Below, one piece after another: positions 44,525 to 58,392 of a stretch of DNA of 64,000 nucleotides. The number at the start of each line of letters is the position of its first letter. The stretch's first letter is position 1. The position numbers and the translations under genes are program-made. This DNA comes from Kribbella italica (GTDB lineage: Bacteria; Actinomycetota; Actinomycetes; Propionibacteriales; Kribbellaceae). The notes beneath the pieces are model-generated. The model searched no databases. It was not told where the DNA came from and saw nothing but the letters and a program-made list of their open reading frames with translations. The stretch is taken from contig NZ_JACHMY010000001.1 of the NCBI RefSeq assembly GCF_014205135.1, forward strand, positions 3,286,001 to 3,350,000, read 5' to 3'.

Positions 44525-44554
44525 AAGCGGCCGGCCTGGTAGGCCCGGCCGCTT
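44525..44554 (+). terminator. Terminator after DHFR-like gene
   Basis: AAGCGGCCGG (44525-44534) pairs perfectly with CCGGCCGCTT (44545-44554), 10-nt loop, 20 bases after the stop codon. Confidence 0.6.
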
Positions 44555-44584
44555 GGGGGTCGTGGTGGTGGTGTTGGGGGAATT

Positions 44585-44619
44585 GTTAAGGGCCACCCCG
44601 GTGTGGGGTGGCCCTTAAC
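44585..44619 (-). terminator. rRNA operon terminator
   Basis: GTTAAGGGCCACCCC and GGGGTGGCCCTTAAC form a perfect 15-bp stem with a 5-base loop, about 10 bases past the 5S 3' end. Being palindromic it also faces the convergent DHFR operon. Confidence 0.85.
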
Positions 44620-44629
44620 AGTGTGAATG

Positions 44630-44747
44630 TCCGGCGACGTCCTACTCTCCCACGACCTCCCGGTCGCAGTACCATCGGCGCTGAAGGGCTTAACTTCCAG
44701 GTTCGGAATGGAGACTGGGTGTTTCCCCGACGCTATGGTCACCGTAA
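44630..44747 (-). rRNA. rrf: 5S ribosomal RNA
   Basis: Minus strand begins near TTACGGTGACCATAGCG and ends GGGAGAGTAGGACGTCGCCGG, both standard actinobacterial 5S ends; length about 118 nt. Ends are estimated to within a few bases. Complementary terminal segments can form helix I. Confidence 0.93.
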
Positions 44748-44885
44748 CTCTATAGAAATATCAACCAACCACACACTAGCCACATAACATCTGGCTGGGG
44801 TTGACCGTATTCCGGGAACCGTACAGTGAACGCGAACATTACTTACGCAGCATATCGTCTCGTGTATGACCACAAGTGTGGTGTT

Positions 44886-50012
<5,127 letters not shown>

Positions 50013-50801
50013 TCTATATGTTTAACTGCGGCGAACCACAGAAAACAGACTACTTTGAGTGATCCTTTGAATCAGAGACAATCAAACTGACTTGAATCCA
50101 GAAATTACATTCAAAGGAATCCATCACGAATCATCCGAAAGATGACCCGCGAATGGGGTTAATGCTAAATTTCGGCATTGACTTTCGGCACGCTGTTGAG
50201 TTCTCAAGAATCGGGCACACACCGCGTCCATGACTTCGCAGCCAGGACTCCGGGGCAACTCGACAAACCTTACTGATCCGTCCAGGCCCGGTCAAATCGG
50301 CCCTTCCCGAACCAGCACCCCTGCGCGACTCAGCAACCCAAACCCGCACTAGGCGAATCTCGGCTCCAGAAGACCTTCAAGGATTTTGTCGAAGCAACCG
50401 GCCGCTTCCGCGTCCCGCACTCGCTCCAACAAGAAGAACATTACTGACATTCACGGTGAAGATGCAAATCGAGATCCGGCCGATGTCCTGACCTGTGCTG
50501 AGCACTCCTCGACCACACCGACGTGATGCCGTTGCCGTCCCTCTGGTCCCACTCGTCACTCGCGTCTCCGCGAGGCCGGCCCTCGCGTCACCGCCAGGTC
50601 CACTCTCTATAGTGCCCTACCCGTTCAAGTGAGTTTCGCCAAGACGGGTGGTGGGTGGGCGACGATCGCTCGTCACCCACCCACCGAGTACCGCACCGCC
50701 CAGCAGACGCCTCTCGGCGAGTGGCCGCTCGAAGCGGCTGAGTGTGAGGCCCGGGGGTCATGTACCGGGCGGCATCAGGTGTAACCGGTCCCCCACCCGA
50801 C
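50013..50801 (-). promoter_or_regulatory. rRNA leader and promoter region
   Basis: No gene seen. On the minus strand the conserved leader TTGAGAACTCAACAGCGTGC (complement at about 50189-50208) is the boxA/processing segment before 16S. A plausible promoter is TTGCAT (50467-50462) with TAATGT (50443-50438), 18-base spacing. Other promoters are likely but not placed. The part 50470-50800 also shows no gene. Confidence 0.55.
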
Positions 50802-52163
50802 CTATTCCCGGTCTCGGTCGTCCCGCGAGCACTCGAGCTGCTCGCCGTTCTGCTCGAAGACCAGGTCGTCACCACGCAAGCGCAACCGCGCACTCACCAT
50901 CGAGCTGGCGAACGTGCTGCCGTCGACCGGGATGAACCTCATCGGCTCCTGACCGTCGAAGGTCACCTCGACGCCACCACCCAGCCGATCGACCACGAAG
51001 CCGAACCCGTCCCGCAACCGGTACTTCCCGACCAGCCCGTCGAGCACGTCGTCACCAGGAACGTCCCAGTCGTCCAGCGGTTCGTCGTACCCGCTCCATC
51101 CGTACGCCGAAGCCAGCGCCGCGAACGCCCGTTGCACCACCCACATGCCGTTGTCGCCGTTCGTCATCACCGCGGCGCCGACCCCGGACTCGCGATCCGC
51201 CAGCAGGTGGCACTTGAACCCCCTGTTCCCACCGCTGTGTCCGAACCGTACGCCGCCGGCCCCGAGGAACACCCCCAAGCCAAGGTGATTCAGTCCCCCG
51301 AGCCGATCACTCGCGCGAACCTGTGGGGTGAGCATCTCCCGGCCGAGCTCGGGCGACAGCAGTGCGCCGTCAGCACCGACGTACGCCGCCTGCACTGCCA
51401 GCGCGAACCTGCAGAGATCGCTCGGCGTCGTCCACAGGCCCGCGGCGGCCAACTCCGGATAGCTGTGCCAGCGCCCCGGGATCGCGAGCCCCTGCTCGTC
51501 GTGCGCCGTCGCCGCTCGCTCGTGGAGGTCGTCGGGCAAGGGCTGGGCATAGTCGCTGTCAGCCATCCCCGACGGCTCGAGCACAAGCTCCCGCACCAAC
51601 TCGCGGAACGGCGTACCGGTTACGTCTTCCAGCAGTTGCTGCAGCACGACCGTCCCGCCCCCGGAGTACCGGAACTGTGCGCCCGGCACCGTGTCGACCC
51701 TTACCCCGAAGGTGTTGGTCGGCCGTACGCCGTCCAGGATCTGCACTGTCGTCGGCAGCGGTTCGCCGGACGAATAGCCTGGGAAGCCGTGCACGGTGAG
51801 GCCAGCACTGTGGGTCGCCAGTTGGCGCAACGTCACCACCGGCTGCCAGTTCCCCGTCTGTGGAACCTGCCACGAGGTCAGCCGGCGGTTGACGTCCTCG
51901 TCCAGTTCGAGCAGGCCTCGGTCGACCAGCCGAAGCATCGCGAACACCGTCACCGGCTTACTGATCGAGCAGGCCTGAAACAGCGTTCCCGTCGACACCT
52001 CGACGCCGCCCGTGGCGTCGACAACTCCAGCGGCCCCGGCTCCTACGATCTCGCCGCCACCTATGACCGCCCATCCAGCTCCCGGCACGGCGAACCGCTC
52101 CAGCTCCCCCGCGATCTGCTCTCGCAGTACGTCGCTCCCAACACCCACGGCTGCTCCCCACAC
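50802..52163 (-). CDS. Serine hydrolase, class C beta-lactamase/PBP4*-like
   Basis: 453 residues from GTG 52163, which has GGAGGAG 4-5 nt upstream. Active-site S-I-S-K tetrad within ACSISKPVTVFAML (Ser near 68), second motif Y-S-G-G (FRYSGGGTVV) in place of Y-x-N, and H-S-G-G (FGHSGGNRGF) in place of K-T-G: the esterase EstB/beta-lactamase-family pattern. A C-terminal beta-barrel-like extension of about 100 residues (VGKYRLRDGFGFVVDRLGGG) follows, as in D-aminopeptidase-like members. No signal peptide seen, so cytoplasmic esterase or peptidase is likelier than a secreted beta-lactamase. Confidence 0.85.
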   Translation of the reverse strand: MWGAAVGVGSDVLREQIAGELERFAVPGAGWAVIGGGEIVGAGAAGVVDATGGVEVSTGTLFQACSISKPVTVFAMLRLVDRGLLELDEDVNRRLTSWQVPQTGNWQPVVTLRQLATHSAGLTVHGFPGYSSGEPLPTTVQILDGVRPTNTFGVRVDTVPGAQFRYSGGGTVVLQQLLEDVTGTPFRELVRELVLEPSGMADSDYAQPLPDDLHERAATAHDEQGLAIPGRWHSYPELAAAGLWTTPSDLCRFALAVQAAYVGADGALLSPELGREMLTPQVRASDRLGGLNHLGLGVFLGAGGVRFGHSGGNRGFKCHLLADRESGVGAAVMTNGDNGMWVVQRAFAALASAYGWSGYDEPLDDWDVPGDDVLDGLVGKYRLRDGFGFVVDRLGGGVEVTFDGQEPMRFIPVDGSTFASSMVSARLRLRGDDLVFEQNGEQLECSRDDRDRE

Positions 52164-52270
52164 TCGACTCCTCCGGAGCCTAGAGCGCGCACAGTCCGGC
52201 CCGCTCCGACTCGCGCTTCGCCTGCGACATCCTTTCGCGGCCGGCCACCTAGGTCGCCTCACTGCGAGCA

Positions 52271-52302
52271 CCGGCCACGGATGCCGGAACATCCGTGGCC
52301 GG
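52271..52302 (-). terminator. Terminator hairpin
   Basis: CCGGCCACGGATG and CATCCGTGGCCGG form a perfect 13-bp stem with a 6-base loop, 29 bases after the stop of the small membrane-protein gene on the minus strand. Confidence 0.7.
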
Positions 52303-52331
52303 GACGAACTCGAGTGTTGCCAGTGCTCTGG

Positions 52332-52559
52332 TTACTTGGACGGCTGCGGGGCGTCGCAGTCGATCTTCGGGTTGGCTCCGATGTAGTTCAGCGGTCCGGC
52401 GACGATGGTGACCAGCGTGGTCCCCACCTTCGCGCAGGTGGCATCGGAACCTCCGAAGTAGTTTCGCTGCGCCGCGGCCGCGAGACCGATCAACAGCCAG
52501 ACCACAACAACAATCGTGATGACGCGAGAACCAGTCGTAGAGGCTCTACGAGTGCGCAT
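52332..52559 (-). CDS. Small membrane-anchored protein, 75 aa
   Basis: ATG 52559 with AGGAGG 6 nt upstream. One hydrophobic helix (VITIVVVVWLLIGLAAAAQ, about 13-31) after a basic N-terminus, then a short outer segment with two cysteines (in DATCAKVG and KIDCDAP) that could form a disulfide. Typical of small conserved actinobacterial membrane proteins; function unknown. Either a signal-anchor or an uncleaved membrane helix. Confidence 0.7.
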   Translation of the reverse strand: MRTRRASTTGSRVITIVVVVWLLIGLAAAAQRNYFGGSDATCAKVGTTLVTIVAGPLNYIGANPKIDCDAPQPSK

Positions 52560-52659
52560 GTCCACCTCCTGGCTGAGCGCACCCCCGTGGAACGACCCTC
52601 TGGTGCCCGCCGGTGACACAGCGAAAACCCCAAGCCCGACCACCTTTTTCGCAGCCGCC

Positions 52660-52863
52660 TCAGACCTCCTTGAAGTCGTGGTGCGGCTTGATCCGGGTGT
52701 TGATGAATCGCCCGATGCTGTCCGACCGCACCAAGGCGGCGTACGTGAACTCCGAGACCTCGAAGTACTGGTACACGTCGCCGCTCACGAACTCCACCTC
52801 GAGCGTCCCGTCCTGCCAGCCGATCGACCGCACACTTGCCGAGTTCACCGGCTTTCGCCGCAT
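52660..52863 (-). CDS. KTSC-domain protein
   Basis: 67 residues from ATG 52863 (GAGAGGGG upstream; a TTG two codons earlier is less likely). The KTSC pattern is clear: SASVRSIGWQDGTLEVEFVSGDVYQYFEVSEFTYAALVRSDSIGRFINTRIKPHHDF, in shortened form VxxxSSxxxxxxYD-type strand, Y-x-Y-F-x-V and a G-R-F-I-N-x-x-I-K end. The domain is named after the lysyl-tRNA synthetase C-terminus and is found alone in many bacteria; its role is unknown. Confidence 0.88.
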   Translation of the reverse strand: MRRKPVNSASVRSIGWQDGTLEVEFVSGDVYQYFEVSEFTYAALVRSDSIGRFINTRIKPHHDFKEV

Positions 52864-52930
52864 CCCCAACCCCTCTCAGCACACCTCGCTTGACCTGTAC
52901 GCCGTGACGATGCCCGGCCGCAGGTCCACC

Positions 52931-53284
52931 TCAGTGTGCCGAAGGCTGCTGGAATCCGCTCACCTCGATGCGCGCCAGCAGCCGCGCCAGATCCGTCACC
53001 GCGGCGTTGAGCTGGCCGATCGATGCCTGATCCAGTGCGATCCGCTGATCAGGCTCACCCAGGTTCGCCGCGAAGCGCGTCTGGACGTCGACCGGTGCGC
53101 GGGCGAGCTCCGCATCGAGCGCCTCCTGCAGGTGTGGGCTGGGCAGCATGTCCGGGCGCTCCTTCCACTTCGTGATCGTCCGCGGCGCGATCCCGAGCCG
53201 CTCGGCGAACGACTCGTTGGTCAGCCGCAGTGCTTCCCGCAGGGCCTGCGCGTGCCGGCCGGTCCACTTCTCGATGACTGCCAT
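52931..53284 (-). CDS. XRE-type helix-turn-helix regulator
   Basis: 117 residues from ATG 53284 (AAGGAG 6 nt upstream). Helix-turn-helix at about 10-45: ALREALRLTNESFAERLGIAPRTITKWKERP. The C-terminal half is helical with LARAPVDVQTRFAANL and a coiled ending. Divergent from the 88-residue gene, 139-bp gap; a common arrangement for XRE regulators that control their neighbour. Confidence 0.85.
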   Translation of the reverse strand: MAVIEKWTGRHAQALREALRLTNESFAERLGIAPRTITKWKERPDMLPSPHLQEALDAELARAPVDVQTRFAANLGEPDQRIALDQASIGQLNAAVTDLARLLARIEVSGFQQPSAH

Positions 53285-53423
53285 CGCCCACTCCTTCACT
53301 CGCTCGGTCGCTGTCTGCAAGAAAGGTACGAGTTTTCGGCCGTTCGCCGAGTGCGCAAAGAATGCCCTGTGGATACCTGTTCAGTTCATGGTGCGGGCGC
53401 TCGTTGCGCCGTTGACTGAATGC

Positions 53424-53690
53424 ATGACAAGCGCACCCACGATCCGCCGCCACCTCGACCGCCTCACCAGGCAGCCTCCACGCCGCTTCCACCTGATTCG
53501 CCATGTCGACGTCTCGGGAGTCAGTGGCACCGGCATAGTCGCCGAAGGCGTCGAGTGGTCCGACCACACTGTCACCCTGCGATGGGGTGGGCCCTACCCC
53601 ACGACCACCGTCTGGCAGGACGGCATCCCGGCCCTTCTCACTATCCACGGTCACAACGGCGCGACCACCATCCGCTGGCTCGATCCCTGA
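53424..53690 (+). CDS. Conserved hypothetical, 88 aa
   Basis: ATG 53424. Beta-rich: RRFHLIRHVDVSGVSGTGIVAEG, VEWSDHTVTLRWGGPYPTT, VWQDGIPALLTIHGHNGATTIRWLD. This V-S-G-V-S-G-T-G...H-G-H-x-G-A-T pattern recurs in small proteins of actinobacteria and their phages, often next to XRE regulators; I know no function. Followed directly by a 17-bp terminator stem. Confidence 0.65.
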   Translation: MTSAPTIRRHLDRLTRQPPRRFHLIRHVDVSGVSGTGIVAEGVEWSDHTVTLRWGGPYPTTTVWQDGIPALLTIHGHNGATTIRWLDP

Positions 53691-53691
53691 C

Positions 53692-53739
53692 CTGGTGGAG
53701 CCGTCCCCTTCCCCTGCTTTCTGGGGACGGCTCCACCAG
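53692..53739 (+). terminator. Strong terminator stem
   Basis: CTGGTGGAGCCGTCCCC (53692-53708) pairs perfectly with GGGGACGGCTCCACCAG (53723-53739), 14-base loop, one base after the 88-aa gene stop. Confidence 0.8.
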
Positions 53740-53803
53740 CCCGTGTGACGTGAGACGCGACGAGATCTGGAGTCGGCTCCAGGCGCGCTGTTAGCTTTGC
53801 GTG

Positions 53804-54184
53804 ATGACGACCTACTCGCCGGCCGAGGCGGCCGCACAGTCCGGGTTCACGATCGACACGCTGCGCTACTACGAGCGGGAAGGAATTCTGCCGCGCATCG
53901 AGCGCAGCGCTGGTGGCCGGCGTGTATACAGCGACGGCGATCTGTGGATGCTCGGGTTCCTGCGCTGCTTGCGGGACACCGGGATGTCGATCGAGCAGCT
54001 GCGCCGGTACGGCGAGTTGAGTCGTGACGACAGCACGATGCCGGAGCGCGTCACTCTGCTCGAGGAGCACGCCGCCTCGATCCGGGCGAAGATGGCCGAA
54101 CTCGATGGGGTGCTCGCACGGGTCGAGGAGAAGGCAGACTGGTACCGCGGCGAACTCCGCCGGACTGGGGAAGCGGCGTCCTGA
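53804..54184 (+). CDS. MerR-family regulator
   Basis: 126 residues from ATG 53804 (a GTG directly precedes it). HTH YSPAEAAAQSGFTIDTLRYYEREGIL with the hallmark TLRYYEREG, wing RRVYSDGDLWMLGFLRCLRDTGMSIEQLRRY, then the dimerisation coiled coil (VTLLEEHAASIRAKMAELDGVLARVEEKADWY). No effector domain beyond the coil. Length and motif resemble regulators of aldehyde or oxidative stress genes; the aldo/keto reductase 370 bp downstream on the other strand is a possible target (inference). Confidence 0.9.
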   Translation: MTTYSPAEAAAQSGFTIDTLRYYEREGILPRIERSAGGRRVYSDGDLWMLGFLRCLRDTGMSIEQLRRYGELSRDDSTMPERVTLLEEHAASIRAKMAELDGVLARVEEKADWYRGELRRTGEAAS

Positions 54185-54235
54185 CGCGCTGCCGCGAGCC
54201 GACCGCAGGGGCGGCGCGCACCAAAGGCGAGCGAG

Positions 54236-54545
54236 TGTCGGCAACCCGTCTTCCGGCATCGGGGGCTCGTCCGCCTCGGCGTCGGGGCTGTTTGCCTGCC
54301 TGACATCGGGCTGTCCACCTCCCGGCATCAGAAGATTTGTCCGCCTCCCCGGCGGAACGACGACTGCACGTTGGTCGGCGTCCGGTCGGGGCTGTCCACC
54401 TCCCGGCATCGGAGGGCTTGTCCGCCTCCCGGGATCGAGGGGCTCGTCCGCCTCTAGGCGTCGGGGCTGTCCGTTGCCGACGCGCGGGCTGCCCGCCTCC
54501 TGGGATCGGGGCTTATTCGCCTTCTGGTGGCGGGCTGCCCGGGTG
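54236..54545. repeat. Degenerate tandem repeat, intergenic
   Basis: Units of roughly 30-45 bases built on CCTCCCGGCATCGG...CTTGTCCGCCTCC, about seven copies with variation (for example near 54260, 54315, 54395, 54425, 54450, 54495). Fills the gap between the MerR and aldo/keto reductase genes. No gene supported within it. Confidence 0.7.
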
Positions 54546-54552
54546 GCGTTGG

Positions 54553-55491
54553 CTAGGCGGCGTTCAGTAGCGCTAGTTCGTCCTTGGTGAGGGTGGTGGA
54601 TGCGCCTTGCACGGCCTGCTCGAGTTGTTCGACGGTGCTGACTCCGACGATCGGGGTCAGGGCCGGGCTCCCGGAGGCCAGCCACGCCAGTACCACCTGG
54701 CCGGGGAGAAGTCCGCGCTCGGTGGCGACACGGGTCAGTGCCGCCAGTCGTCGGTCGGTGCCGGGGTGGTGGTACTCGGGCTCGAGGGGGCGGTCGGTGC
54801 GGTCGTAGCGGCCCTGGAGGGTGGCCGTGTAGACCCAGCCCTCGAACGACGGGTTCCGGTGCAGGAAGTCGAGGCCGTCCGGTGACAGCATTCCCAGGGG
54901 GATCGGCTGGCCCTCTACTTCCATGCCGCCGGCGGGCTGGAAGTAGGAGTAGCGCTCTTGGTAAGCGACTGGTTCCGGGTGGCCGTCGCGTTCGGCGGTG
55001 GCGCGGATCCGCTCGAGCAGCCAGGACGGGTGGTTCGACACTCCCCAGCGAGCGGTCAGGCCGGCACGCACCAGACCGCCGAACGTTTCGACCAGGTCCT
55101 CCACCGGAACGGTCGGGTCTTCGACGTGCGCCCAGTACAGGTCGACACCATCCACACCCAGCCGCTCCAGGCTCTTCGCCATGGCTTCGCGTACGACGTC
55201 CTCGCGCAGTCCTTCGAGGTGGTCGGGGAACCCACCGACCCGTGTGGGCTGGGCGCCGACCTTGGTGCTGAGGCGAACGCGGACCCCGGAGTTGGACGCC
55301 AGCCAACGGCCCAGCAGCGCCTCGCTCTGGCCGCCGAAGCCCGTCTCCGAGGTCCAGAAGCTGTAGTTGTCAGAAGTGTCGACGAAGGCTCCGCCGAGTT
55401 CGGCGTACCGGTCGAGGATCGAGAATGCGGTTCGTTCGTCCACCCTGGTGCCGAAGTACATCGTCCCCAGGGCCATCGTTGGTGTGTTCAT
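54553..55491 (-). CDS. Aldo/keto reductase
   Basis: 312 residues. AKR tetrad: D37-x4-Y42-type in FVDTSDNYSFW, the lysine in RLSTKVG, and H in DLYWAHVED; C-terminal NADP-binding segment TPIVGVSTVEQLEQAV. Groups with the YajO/tas-type AKRs with a long barrel loop (TETGFGGQSEALLG). Reduces aldehydes with NADPH; substrate unknown. It precedes a gap of about 190 bases with no gene, then the membrane protein gene. Confidence 0.9.
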   Translation of the reverse strand: MNTPTMALGTMYFGTRVDERTAFSILDRYAELGGAFVDTSDNYSFWTSETGFGGQSEALLGRWLASNSGVRVRLSTKVGAQPTRVGGFPDHLEGLREDVVREAMAKSLERLGVDGVDLYWAHVEDPTVPVEDLVETFGGLVRAGLTARWGVSNHPSWLLERIRATAERDGHPEPVAYQERYSYFQPAGGMEVEGQPIPLGMLSPDGLDFLHRNPSFEGWVYTATLQGRYDRTDRPLEPEYHHPGTDRRLAALTRVATERGLLPGQVVLAWLASGSPALTPIVGVSTVEQLEQAVQGASTTLTKDELALLNAA

Positions 55492-55678
55492 GGCACCAGC
55501 CTGGTAGCTGGAGCGCGCTCCAGGTCAAGCTGCGATTTCACGGCACTGCGGATTCACGGGAACGCGGGCCGCGGTGAGTCCGCCAGAGCCCTCGATGCTT
55601 CACACCTACCTGGACCACCTGGCCAAGCTGCCGGGCGTCGGGATGACGGATCGTAGTGACGCGGCGCGTGTCGTCCGA

Positions 55679-56617
55679 TCAGCCGTGGTCCGGGTGGGGT
55701 GGCTTTTCCGCGAAGAACTGTTCGCGGTAGTCCGTGGGGGTGTCTTCCTCGGGGCGGTGGTTGAGAACCGTAGCGAGTTCGGCGATGGACTTGTCGGCGG
55801 AGGTGAGGTGGGGCTTGGGGTGCTGCCGGGGCGGGAGTTCGTCGGTGTTCGCGACGGAGGAGAGCTGGGCGAGGGTTTCCAGCAGCTCGACGGCCTTCTC
55901 GACTTCGCCAGGGTTGTTGACGAGCCACCAGACGGCGGCCGAGCCGGGGCTGGCGAGGACCTCGTCGCGGAGATAGGCGCGTTCGTCGCGTTCCATCCGG
56001 CGTTCGAGCAGGGTCCGTTGTTCGCGGCGGTGGAGGGCGGCGAGGACCTGGAGGTGCTTGCTGTCGGCGTCGGGGAGGCGGAGACGGACCTCCGTGGCCC
56101 AGGTGCGGACCTGGCCTCGGTCGTCGAGGTCCGGTTCGCCGAGGAGGGCGGCCAGGCGGTGCTGGTTGAGGGATTCCTCGGTGGGTTGCTGGCCGGCGGT
56201 CAGGGCCTTCGCACGGTTCAGCAGGGAGTCGACGGCGACGCTGCTGAGGTCGGCGTGCCGGGATCCGGACAGGACGGTGGACCAGTGAACGACAGCGGAG
56301 AAGCTGAACTGGAAGTCCGGCGATGCGGACGGCAGCCGTACGTCGGCGATCGTGCGGGTCGGCGGAAGGGAGAAGACCGGATCGTGGTCCACAGCGTGTG
56401 ACGAGTGAACGCTCGGCGGCGCATGGGTCACGGGAGCCTGGACCGTGATCGGAGCCGGCTTGGTGAGGGGCTCGTTGTAGACCACGGCGACGACCAGTAG
56501 GAGGACCACGGAGACCATGACGGCGACCCAGCCCGGCAGACCGAGGACAAGGGCCAGCAGGTACAGGAAGGCAACCACCGCGGCGGAGAGCAGGAGGGTG
56601 TTCTTGTCGAGCTTCAT
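55679..56617 (-). CDS. Two-helix membrane protein with cytosolic domain, 312 aa
   Basis: ATG 56617 (AAGGAA 8 nt upstream). Two adjacent membrane helices (about 7-30 and 33-50), then a Pro/Thr-rich linker and a soluble domain of about 230 residues (FQFSFSAVVHWS, AVDSLLNRAKAL, charged helical RREQRTLLERRMERDERAYLRDEVLASPGSAAVWWLVNNPGEVEKAVELL). The order is that of a membrane-anchored scaffold; I do not recognise the family. Lies 160 bases downstream of the CHAT-like protease gene on the same strand, suggesting a functional pair. Confidence 0.6.
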   Translation of the reverse strand: MKLDKNTLLLSAAVVAFLYLLALVLGLPGWVAVMVSVVLLLVVAVVYNEPLTKPAPITVQAPVTHAPPSVHSSHAVDHDPVFSLPPTRTIADVRLPSASPDFQFSFSAVVHWSTVLSGSRHADLSSVAVDSLLNRAKALTAGQQPTEESLNQHRLAALLGEPDLDDRGQVRTWATEVRLRLPDADSKHLQVLAALHRREQRTLLERRMERDERAYLRDEVLASPGSAAVWWLVNNPGEVEKAVELLETLAQLSSVANTDELPPRQHPKPHLTSADKSIAELATVLNHRPEEDTPTDYREQFFAEKPPHPDHG

Positions 56618-56777
56618 CAGGGATTCCTTCAACGCAAGTACCGGCCGGCGTACCCGGCTGGAGGAGTCCCCGCTGTTAGGTCCTGGGCGGTCGGTCAGAG
56701 TCACAAAAAGTCTCACATGGTCGACGGACCGTAGCGACAGCTCTGCGTGTCGCTCTCACTCCGTGAGAAACGGCGGG

Positions 56778-57407
56778 TCAGCCGGTCAGGGAGCGCAGCG
56801 CTCGGCGGGACGGCGTGAGGACGACCGGCTTGTACGGACAGCGGGCGTCGGTGAGAGTTTCGTACGCGCTGATCGCGCGGTTGGCGGCGTCCCAGCCCTG
56901 CTCGGCGGGGCTCTTGCCGAGACCGCGGTTGCGGATCAGGGCGCCGTAGAACGCCGAGCAGAACACGGTCGCCTCGTACCAGCCGACGACCGTGCTGGTG
57001 CCGATGTAGGTGATGTCGTCCTGCAGGCAGTCGCGAATGGCGCGCTGCCACTTGCCGATGCCGGTCTTGCAGCCGTCGGCGATCACCACGCCGCTGGAGA
57101 TCCCCCACTGGCGATCCAGGAACCAGTCGGCCAGGGCGCTCAGCGAGACCTGGGTCCGACCGTCGGTGGACAGGAACGAGGGTTCCTCGCTGTGGTCGCC
57201 GTGCGCCATCACGTGCAGCACGGTCGACGGGGTGGTGAGCGCGGAGAACGCCGTCTCGTGGTCCCGGGTGCGGACGAAGTTCACGTCGATCACCGGTTCG
57301 TTCCAGCCGGCGTTGACGTTGCCCACAACGCCCTGGACGAACGTCATCGAAGCATCGAAGGAGCTGTCCAGACCGAGGTCCACCAGCGTGATCAGCCGGT
57401 TCTTCAT
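56778..57407 (-). CDS. CHAT/caspase-like protease-fold protein
   Basis: 209 residues from ATG 57407 (GAGGGGG upstream). Caspase-fold catalytic dyad: H69 in TVLHVMAHGD and C113 in VVIADGCKTG, with the hydrophobic strands before each, then SAFYGALIRNRGLGKSPAEQGWDAANRAI, an ending seen in CHAT domains (A-x-x-A-I helix). Short and single-domain, without TPR or STAND parts. Such proteases act in bacterial cell-death and defence systems (for example gasdermin or Craspase-type), but partner and substrate are unknown here. The membrane protein downstream is a candidate partner. Confidence 0.65.
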   Translation of the reverse strand: MKNRLITLVDLGLDSSFDASMTFVQGVVGNVNAGWNEPVIDVNFVRTRDHETAFSALTTPSTVLHVMAHGDHSEEPSFLSTDGRTQVSLSALADWFLDRQWGISSGVVIADGCKTGIGKWQRAIRDCLQDDITYIGTSTVVGWYEATVFCSAFYGALIRNRGLGKSPAEQGWDAANRAISAYETLTDARCPYKPVVLTPSRRALRSLTG

Positions 57408-57536
57408 CCCCAACCCCCTCGCATCCCGGGGCCCGCCTCACGGGCCCGGAATCATCATCACCCAGGATCCCGACAGTTTGACCTCGGGGTCGGTGGATAC
57501 CGTGGGCCGAGACCCGACCAGCCGAGGAGAAGTCCG

Positions 57537-58361
57537 ATGAGTGCTGTCCCTACCGTCACGTTGAGTCACGGAACCGCGTTGCCGCGGCTCGGGCTCGGTA
57601 CGTCGCCGATGAACGACGACGACGCCGAGCGCGCTGTCGCGACGGCACTCGAGCTCGGCTACCGGCTGATCGACACGGCCGAGAACTACCGCAACGAGAC
57701 CGGCGTCGGCCGTGCGCTGAAGGGTGCTCCGCGCGAGGAGCTGTTCGTGACGTCGAAGTTCAACAAGCGCTGGCACAGCGTCGAGGGCGCGCGGACGGCG
57801 TTCGAGGCGAGCGCGGAGAAGCTCGGTCTCGACTACCTCGACCTGCTGCTCATCCACTGGCCGAACCCGGACCAGGACCAGTACGTCGACGCGTGGCGCG
57901 GGCTGATCGAGCTGCGCAAGGCCGGCCTGGTGCGTGCCATCGGTACGTCGAACTTCAAGCCGGCTCACCTCCAGCGCCTGATCGACGAGACGGGCGAGGC
58001 GCCCGAGGTCAACCAGATCCAGCTGAGCCCGATCTGGACCAAGCAGGAGAACCGCGACTTCCACGCCCAGCACGGCATCGTGACCGAGGCGTGGAGTCCG
58101 CTCGGCAAGGGCAGCGACCTGCTCGACCGGCCGGACGTCGTACAGATCGCGAAGGACCACGGGAAGACGCCGGGGCAGATCGTGCTGCGCTGGGAGGTTC
58201 AGCTGAACGTCGTACCGATCCCGAAGTCGGCGAACCGGGAACGACTCGCGCAGAACCTGGACGTCTTCGACTTCGAACTCACCGACGAGCAGCTCGGCCG
58301 GCTGTCGGCGTTCGACGGCACCGGCTCGACCCCCGCCGACTCGGACCGCTCGGGACACTGA
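57537..58361 (+). CDS. Aldo/keto reductase
   Basis: 274 residues from ATG 57537 with GAGGAG upstream. Tetrad: D49/Y54 in IDTAENYRNE, K in VTSKFNKRW, H in LLIHWPNP; then the NADPH loop PIPKSANRERLAQN. This is the YvgN/YtbE-like AKR5-type group (2,5-diketo-gluconate reductase family). Cytoplasmic reductase of broad substrates. Divergent from the CHAT gene and convergent with the TetR gene. Confidence 0.92.
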   Translation: MSAVPTVTLSHGTALPRLGLGTSPMNDDDAERAVATALELGYRLIDTAENYRNETGVGRALKGAPREELFVTSKFNKRWHSVEGARTAFEASAEKLGLDYLDLLLIHWPNPDQDQYVDAWRGLIELRKAGLVRAIGTSNFKPAHLQRLIDETGEAPEVNQIQLSPIWTKQENRDFHAQHGIVTEAWSPLGKGSDLLDRPDVVQIAKDHGKTPGQIVLRWEVQLNVVPIPKSANRERLAQNLDVFDFELTDEQLGRLSAFDGTGSTPADSDRSGH

Positions 58362-58392
58362 AGCACGCCGGTGACCTGGGGCTTGGGTAGGG

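Noticed and set aside
50802..52163. Secreted beta-lactamase giving drug resistance
   Set aside because: No signal peptide and the second and third active-site motifs are of the esterase type.
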